Positions 22,436 through 26,330 of a DNA stretch of 26,330 bases are shown here, in pieces. Position numbers and translations under genes: made by a program. The first letter of the stretch is position 1, and the number at the start of each line of letters is the position of its first letter. The stretch spans positions 1 to 26,330 of the forward strand of contig JASHVA010000028.1 in the NCBI GenBank assembly GCA_030039715.1, given 5' to 3'. Under the pieces are notes generated by a model, which did not search any database, was not told the origin of the DNA, and worked only from the letters and a program-made list of their open reading frames with translations. The stretch is from Thermoplasmata archaeon (GTDB lineage: Archaea > Thermoplasmatota > Thermoplasmata > Lutacidiplasmatales > UBA184).

Positions 22436-22829
22436 GCGCGGCATCGCCGCTCGGGTCCTGGACCTCGATCCAGATCCCGTCGGGGTCTTCGACGAACCCG
22501 ATCCAGTACCGGTCGTTCTCCCGCCACGCCTCCACGACCACTCGGGCCCCCATCCGCCGGAGTCGTTCGATCGCCGCCCGCGCGTCCGGCACGACGACGC
22601 CGAGGTGGTCGAGCCCCTCGCCGACCGAGTACGGCCGGGCGTACGGAGAGCCCGGTGGATAGTAGTTCAGCTCGAGCCGGAACTTCGTCTCGGGGTCGAC
22701 GAGTCCCACGAACGTCCCGCCGTGGCTCATCGTCCCGCGACCCTCCTCGGCAAGGCCGAGCCCCTCGCGGTAGAATCGGAGCGAGCGCTCGAGATCGGTC
22801 ACCCGGATCCCGGCGTAGACGACTCCCAT
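22410..22829 (-). CDS. VOC (glyoxalase/bleomycin resistance) superfamily protein
   Basis: The 139-residue protein has the paired beta-alpha-beta-beta-beta modules of the VOC superfamily: GIRVTDLERSLRFYREGLGL at the start and LDHLGVVVPDARAAIERLRRMGARVV in the second half. Three usual metal ligands are present (E53 in RLELNYYPPG, H75 in LDHLG, E122 in IEVQDP), closest to lactoylglutathione lyase. The first ligand, normally His near position 5, is Tyr. Glyoxalase I activity is therefore uncertain, and another metal-dependent lyase or isomerase is possible. A TATA-like CTAAAAGG lies about 27 nt upstream of the ATG at 22829. The 3' end overlaps rpoP by 26 bp. Confidence 0.87.
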   Translation of the reverse strand: MGVVYAGIRVTDLERSLRFYREGLGLAEEGRGTMSHGGTFVGLVDPETKFRLELNYYPPGSPYARPYSVGEGLDHLGVVVPDARAAIERLRRMGARVVVEAWRENDRYWIGFVEDPDGIWIEVQDPSGDAAPTGPSAPS

Positions 22830-22852
22830 CGGGACGGGGGAGCGCCCGTCGT

Positions 22853-22860
22853 CCTTTTAG
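22853..22860 (-). promoter_or_regulatory. TATA box for the VOC gene
   Basis: The minus strand reads CTAAAAGG, centred about 27 nt upstream of the ATG at 22829. It is a good TATA-like match and predicts a leaderless transcript. Confidence 0.55.
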
Positions 22861-22881
22861 GGGTGCGGCCGGGGGAAAACC

Positions 22882-22889
22882 CCTAAACC
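22882..22889 (+). promoter_or_regulatory. TATA-like element for the RNase J-like gene
   Basis: CCTAAACC is centred about 26 nt upstream of the GTG at 22911. A small inverted repeat, GGGG-AAAA-CCCC (22872-22883), lies between this element and the divergent VOC promoter and could be a shared regulatory site. Confidence 0.5.
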
Positions 22890-22910
22890 CGGCGGACCGC
22901 TCGGTCCCCC

Positions 22911-24272
22911 GTGGGCCGCGCGACGATCACCTTCCTCGGCGGGGTCCGGGAGATCGGCGGGAACAAGCTGCTGATCCAGGACGGCCCGGACCGCGTACTG
23001 TTCGATTTCGGTCCGTCGTTCTCCAAGCGGATGCAGGAGTACTACGTCGACTACCTCCAGCCCCGCAGCGCGAGCCCGGTGCAGGACCTCCTCGAATTCA
23101 ACCTCCTGCCGCGGGTCGAGGGCCTCTACGCGCGCGAGGCGCTCGCCGACTCGGACCTCGCCTACCGGGCCCCCGAGGTCCACGGCCTCTTCATCAGCCA
23201 CGCGCACGCGGACCACGCGGGCTACCTCCGCCTGGTCGATCCCGAGATCCCCGTCCACGTCGGGGCCGGTACCCGCCGGCTCCTCGAGGCGATCGAGACG
23301 TCGTCGCCGTCGATGAAGTACGGCGACCATGCCTGGAGCGTGTTCGCGGACCGGACCCCGGTGAAGGTCGGGGGAATCGAGGTCGTGCCGTATCCGGTCG
23401 ACCACTCGATCCCGTTCGCTTACGGCTTCCTCGTCCGCACTTCGGAGGGGACCGTGGTCTACACGGGGGACTTTCGGGAACACGGCCCGCGCGCCGCCGA
23501 CACGCACGCGTTCCTCGAAGCCGCGCGCCACGACGAACCGGCCGCGCTCGTGATCGAGGGCACCCGGGCCGGCCCCGATCCCCGGCGCGACCTGAGCGAG
23601 GACGGGGTGCGGACGGGGGTCGACCGGATCCTCGAACGGAGCGACCACCTCGCGCTCGCCTGCACGTACCCCCGGGACGTCGACCGCCTGCGCACGCTCT
23701 ACGAGGCCGCGCGGGCGGTCGACCGGGAGATGGTCGTCTCCCCGCGAACGGCCCACCTCCTCGAGCAGATCGCCCCGCTTTTCCCGAGCGGCTCGATCCC
23801 GACGGTCGGTGCCTCCCCCGGGCTCGCCGTGTACGCTCGCAAGCGCCGCCGGACGTACCGCTGGGAGGACCCCTACCTCGCCGGCGCGATCGGGCCCGGC
23901 GGGCTCCGCGGCCAGGGGAGCCGATACCTCCTCGCGCTCGACCTGATGCACTTCCCCGAGCTCATCGACCTACGCCCTCCGCGAGGGAGCCCGTTCATCC
24001 ACTCGATGAGCGAGCCGTTCAGCGAGGACGACGTGGACGACGCGGTCCTCCACAACTGGCTCGAGCACTTCGGCCTCGCGTTCCACCAGATGCACGCGAG
24101 CGGGCACGCGTCGGGGCCCCAGCTCCTCGAGATCGTCCGCTCGCTCTCGCCCCAGCGCGTCTACCCGGTCCACACCGAGCATCCTGATGCGTTCGAGCCG
24201 GCGGGCGCGGGCGTGCGGCTTCCCGAGCTCGCCACCCCGTACCGGATCGGCGCGCGCGGGCCGAACGATTAA
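22911..24272 (+). CDS. RNase J-like metallo-beta-lactamase/beta-CASP hydrolase
   Basis: The 453-residue protein begins ITFLGGVREIGGNKLL, the RNase J opening, and carries the zinc set HAHADH (H97, H99, D101, H102), H165 in PVDHSIPFAYGF, D187 in YTGDFREHG and the C-terminal H395..H399 in HASGHASG followed by YPVHTEHP. These are the metallo-beta-lactamase and beta-CASP/RNA-specificity motifs of archaeal RNase J-like enzymes, which degrade RNA from the 5' end or cleave it internally. The length fits aRNase J. The block SKRMQEYYVDYLQPRSASPVQDLLEFNLLP marks a particular archaeal subgroup. Function within this subgroup is not established. The start is GTG at 22911 and the TAA stop lies in the radB TATA-like element. 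Proximity to the exosome cluster fits an RNA decay role. Confidence 0.88.
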   Translation: MGRATITFLGGVREIGGNKLLIQDGPDRVLFDFGPSFSKRMQEYYVDYLQPRSASPVQDLLEFNLLPRVEGLYAREALADSDLAYRAPEVHGLFISHAHADHAGYLRLVDPEIPVHVGAGTRRLLEAIETSSPSMKYGDHAWSVFADRTPVKVGGIEVVPYPVDHSIPFAYGFLVRTSEGTVVYTGDFREHGPRAADTHAFLEAARHDEPAALVIEGTRAGPDPRRDLSEDGVRTGVDRILERSDHLALACTYPRDVDRLRTLYEAARAVDREMVVSPRTAHLLEQIAPLFPSGSIPTVGASPGLAVYARKRRRTYRWEDPYLAGAIGPGGLRGQGSRYLLALDLMHFPELIDLRPPRGSPFIHSMSEPFSEDDVDDAVLHNWLEHFGLAFHQMHASGHASGPQLLEIVRSLSPQRVYPVHTEHPDAFEPAGAGVRLPELATPYRIGARGPND

Positions 24273-24274
24273 GC
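24267..24274 (+). promoter_or_regulatory. TATA-like element for radB overlapping the upstream stop
   Basis: CGATTAAG contains the TAA stop of the RNase J-like gene and is centred about 30 nt upstream of the ATG at 24301. It predicts a leaderless radB transcript. Confidence 0.5.
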
Positions 24275-24300
24275 GCCTCCGCCTCTCTCGCGGCGGCGGG

Positions 24301-25029
24301 ATGGCCGACCGACTCCCGACCGGCATCGCATCGGTCGACGCCCTCCTTGGCGGGGGGCTCGAGACCGACTCGGTGACGGAGATCTACGGCGAGGGTGGGA
24401 GCGGGAAGACGCTCTTCTGCCTCGACGTCGCGGCCCGCGTCGCGCGCTCCGGACGCTGGGTCTTCTACGTCGACACCGAGGGCGTCAGCGTCGACCGCCT
24501 TCGCGCGATCGCCGGCGAGGACCTCGAGCGCCTGCTGAAGCGCGTCCTCGTCTCCACACCGAAGAGCCTCGAGGAGCAGGGACGCGCGGTGGCGACCGCC
24601 GACGCGCTCGCCCGGGACCGGAAGCGGCCGGTCGGGCTCATCGTCGTCGACTCGGCGACGTTCTACTATCGTCTGTCGCTCTCGGGCTCGGACGAGGACG
24701 AGGCCCGCCAGGCGCTCAGCCTCGAGGTCGCCGACCTCGTGGTGACGGCGCTCGAGACCCCGGTCCCGGTCGTCCTCACGAACCAGGTCTGGCGCAATCC
24801 CCGGGAGGGCACGCTCGAACCGCTCGGCGGCTCGTTCCTGAACCACGCCGCGAAGACGATCCTCTGGTTCGACCGGCTGCCGGGCCCCCGCCGGCGTGCC
24901 GTCCTCGTGAAGCACCGCTCGCTCCCCGAGGGCGCCGCCGAGTTCCGCATCACGTCGACCGGCCTCGAAGGACCCCTTCCGCCGGACCGTTCCGCGACCT
25001 CCGCGCCGCCGGCACGGGAACGAACATAA
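24301..25029 (+). CDS. radB: DNA repair and recombination protein RadB
   Basis: RadB is the euryarchaeal RecA/Rad51 paralogue that assists RadA-mediated recombination. The 242-residue protein consists of the ATPase core alone, as expected: RLPTGIASVDALLGGGLETDSVTEIYGEGGSGKT with Walker A at 30-37, Walker B LIVVDSA (D117), the LTNQVWRNP block and HRSLPEGAAEFRITSTGLEG near the end. It lacks the N-terminal helix-hairpin-helix domain of RadA. The ATG at 24301 was chosen from a longer open frame because the conserved RLPTGI start follows directly and a TATA element is 30 nt upstream. The adjacent gene downstream encodes an alkyl-DNA repair protein. Confidence 0.94.
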   Translation: MADRLPTGIASVDALLGGGLETDSVTEIYGEGGSGKTLFCLDVAARVARSGRWVFYVDTEGVSVDRLRAIAGEDLERLLKRVLVSTPKSLEEQGRAVATADALARDRKRPVGLIVVDSATFYYRLSLSGSDEDEARQALSLEVADLVVTALETPVPVVLTNQVWRNPREGTLEPLGGSFLNHAAKTILWFDRLPGPRRRAVLVKHRSLPEGAAEFRITSTGLEGPLPPDRSATSAPPARERT

Positions 25030-25031
25030 GC
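25024..25031 (+). promoter_or_regulatory. TATA-like element for ogt overlapping the radB stop
   Basis: ACATAAGC contains the TAA stop of radB and is centred about 25 nt upstream of the GTG at 25053. It is the third clear case in the window of a stop codon embedded in the next gene's TATA-like element. Confidence 0.5.
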
Positions 25032-25052
25032 TCGGGCGACCTCGGACCGTAC

Positions 25053-25643
25053 GTGACCGATCCGCTCGAGTTCGCGGACGTCCCCACCCAGATCGGCACG
25101 TTCCGGATCGCCTACCAGGGTTCGACCGTCCGCGTCGTCGACCTCCTCGAACAGGGGCGGGAACAGACGGGTACTCCGATCGGGGCCGTTCGACGCAAGC
25201 CCCCGTTCCCGGCCGCGAGCCCGCCCCGCCAGCTGCAGGAGTACTTCCGGGGCGAGCGCACGCGCTTCGAGCTCGAGGTCGACCCGGACACGGCCTCCGA
25301 GTTCGACCGGAAGGTCTGGCGGATGCTGCGGAGCGTGCCTCCGGGCTCGACGATCAGCTACTCCGAGCTCGCCCGACGCTCGGGCCACCCCGGCTCGGCC
25401 CGCGCCGTCGGAGGGGCGATGGCCCGCAATCCGATCCCGATCGTGATCCCGTGCCATCGGGTCGTCGGCACCGAGGGCTCGATCACCGGCTTCGGCCTCG
25501 GCCTCTGGCGGAAGCGGTGGCTCCTCGACCTCGAGGGCGCCTGGCCGATCCGCTCTCGATCCGCCGAGGGCCCCCGCCACCGCTCACAGCGCACGCTCGA
25601 CGAGGTCGAAGTGGTCGACTCGCGTCCCGGGCGCAGGGCTTAG
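25053..25643 (+). CDS. ogt: Methylated-DNA-protein-cysteine methyltransferase (Ogt type)
   Basis: This suicide DNA-repair protein transfers an alkyl group from O6-alkylguanine to its own cysteine. The nucleophile is C134 in IPCHRVV, and the surrounding order is canonical: FDRKVWRMLRSVPPGSTISYSELARRSGHPGSARAVGGAMARNPIPIVIPCHRV, then GFGLGLWRKRWLLDLEG. The helix-turn-helix segment with SARAVG supplies the arginine finger. The N-terminal ~80 residues are a poorly conserved domain, as usual. About 28 residues after LLDLEG form a charged C-terminal extension. The GTG at 25053 follows the radB stop by 23 bp and a TATA-like element by 25 nt. The TAG stop is followed at once by the tandem palindromic repeats. 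Confidence 0.94.
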   Translation: MTDPLEFADVPTQIGTFRIAYQGSTVRVVDLLEQGREQTGTPIGAVRRKPPFPAASPPRQLQEYFRGERTRFELEVDPDTASEFDRKVWRMLRSVPPGSTISYSELARRSGHPGSARAVGGAMARNPIPIVIPCHRVVGTEGSITGFGLGLWRKRWLLDLEGAWPIRSRSAEGPRHRSQRTLDEVEVVDSRPGRRA

Positions 25644-25644
25644 C

Positions 25645-25757
25645 TACTACAGCCTGTAGTATGTCGAACCCCATTACCTACTACAGTCCGTAGTTTGTTG
25701 GCCGATGCTACTACGTGCCGTAGTAGGTTGTGAACAAACCTACTACAGTCTGTAGTC
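25645..25757. repeat. Array of four 17-bp palindromes in the ogt/EF-2 convergent spacer
   Basis: Four copies of TACTAC[A/G]-n3-[T/C]GTAGTN lie at 25645-25661, 25679-25695, 25709-25725 and 25741-25757. Copies 1 and 3 have perfect 7-bp arms (copy 3 extends to 8 bp); copies 2 and 4 have one or two arm mismatches, and all keep the ACTAC...GTAGT core. Centres are 34, 30 and 32 bp apart, near three helical turns. The whole 143-bp spacer (25644-25786) is much richer in A+T than flanking genes, has no ORF of note, and sits 3' of both neighbours. Three of the four copies end by running into a T/G-rich stretch. I see nothing else in the spacer. Confidence 0.9.
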
Positions 25758-25786
25758 ACTAAGACCGGCGGAGCCGCGGGACCGGC

Positions 25787-26330
25787 TCACCCGGCGTAGT
25801 ATGCGGCGTCGTACGGCTCGGGCTTGAGACCGCGCCGCTGGCGGATCTCTGCGACCACGGTCGATTGGAGCTCGTTCGGCACCGGCTCGAAGCCCATCGA
25901 CTCCGTCGACCAGAGGACCTTCCCCGCCGTGGCGCTGCGGATGTCCGAGGCGAAGCCGAACATCTCGGCGACCGGGACCTTGGCGACGACCGTCTGGAGG
26001 TCGCCGACGCTCGTCATGTCGAGGATCTCGCCGCGCCGGCGCTGGAGCTCGCGCGTCGCCCCGGCGAGCACGTCCTGGGGAACGTTCACCGTGACCTTCT
26101 GGAACGGCTCGAGGAGGAGCCGGTCTCCGAGCACCATCGCGCCGTAGATCCCGGAGCGCGCGGCGGGGATCGTCTGGGCGGGTCCCCGGTGGATCGAGTC
26201 CTCGTGGAGCTTCGCGTCGACCAGGCGGACCTTGAGGCCGAAGACCTTCTCGTTCGCGAGCGGGCCCCGGTTCATCGCCTCCTTGAACGCGTCGACGATG
26301 AGGTCCATCGTCTCGTTGAGGTACTGGATC
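25787..26330 (-). CDS. fusA: Translation elongation factor aEF-2, C-terminal part (5' end beyond window)
   Basis: The frame is open to the window end on the minus strand, giving 181 residues of the C-terminal third of EF-2, the translocation GTPase. Domain IV carries AKLHEDSIHRGPAQTIPAAR, where the second histidine (in IHRG) is the expected diphthamide site modified in archaea and eukaryotes. Domain V follows with LLEPFQKVTVNVPQD, RRGEILDM, VPVAEMFGFASDIRSATAGKVLWSTE and IRQRRGLKPEP. The C-terminus PEPYDAAYYAG is normal. The GTPase domain lies outside the window. The TGA at 25787 is 30 bp from the last palindrome of the spacer array. Confidence 0.95.
   Translation of the reverse strand, partial: IQYLNETMDLIVDAFKEAMNRGPLANEKVFGLKVRLVDAKLHEDSIHRGPAQTIPAARSGIYGAMVLGDRLLLEPFQKVTVNVPQDVLAGATRELQRRRGEILDMTSVGDLQTVVAKVPVAEMFGFASDIRSATAGKVLWSTESMGFEPVPNELQSTVVAEIRQRRGLKPEPYDAAYYAG

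Noticed and set aside
25645..25757. CRISPR array
   Set aside because: Repeats are short palindromes of 17 bp with spacers of only 13-17 bp, repeats are not identical, and no cas gene is nearby.
25645..25757. Replication origin (ORB/mini-ORB elements)
   Set aside because: Repeats do not resemble known archaeal ORB sequences with their G-string, and no orc1/cdc6 gene is in the window. A segregation or other binding site remains open.
25645..25786. Ordinary bidirectional terminator
   Set aside because: There are no long T tracts on either strand and four phased copies exceed what a terminator needs. The idea is kept only as an alternative until 3' ends are mapped.

Overview
This is a very GC-rich archaeal chromosome segment (by eye about 70% G+C). 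The archaeal call rests on a proteasome alpha subunit, an SBDS/Rrp4/Rrp41/Rrp42/L37Ae/RpoP cluster, RadB, archaeal Trm1, archaeal-type glycyl-tRNA synthetase, UPF0200 and COG1395 proteins, and aEF-2. RadB points to a euryarchaeal lineage. A GC-rich Thermoplasmatota-type genome fits, but phylum placement is an inference. I see no rRNA, tRNA, CRISPR array, insertion sequence, integrase or prophage, and no gene-free stretch longer than 300 bases.

Layout, left to right: LarE-like sulfur transferase (-, cut by the window start); PPC/DUF296 protein (+); Lhr-type helicase (+); Trm1 and THEP1 NTPase (-, one operon); HemK2/Mtq2-like methyltransferase (+); PurQ (-); PfkB kinase and MoeA (-, one operon); amidohydrolase coupled to GlyRS (+); an unknown coiled-coil protein coupled to a UPF0200 kinase-like ATPase (+); COG1395 regulator coupled to an unknown, possibly TraB-like protein (-); metallophosphoesterase (+); DUF255 thioredoxin-fold protein (-); the proteasome/exosome/ribosome/RNA polymerase cluster psmA-SBDS-rrp4-rrp41-rrp42-rpl37ae-rpoP (+); VOC protein (-); RNase J-like metallo-beta-lactamase protein (+); RadB (+); Ogt-type DNA alkyltransferase (+); aEF-2 (-, cut by the window end).

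The content is mainly housekeeping: RNA processing and decay (exosome, RNase J-like, Lhr), translation (GlyRS, Trm1, HemK2, L37Ae, EF-2, SBDS), protein turnover, DNA repair (RadB, Ogt, Lhr) and cofactor or purine synthesis. Packing is extreme. Tandem genes often overlap by ATGA, GTGA or even CTGA, and most promoters show a TATA-like element 25-33 nt before the start codon, which implies mostly leaderless mRNAs.

The most unusual element is the 143-bp spacer between the convergent ogt and EF-2 genes. Every other convergent gene pair in the window overlaps, yet this spacer holds four copies of a 17-bp palindrome (TACTACA-n3-TGTAGTA type) with centres about 30-34 bp apart, in sequence clearly richer in A+T than its surroundings. 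It is not a CRISPR array or a recognisable terminator, and it looks like a phased multi-site protein-binding array or a tandem hairpin element.
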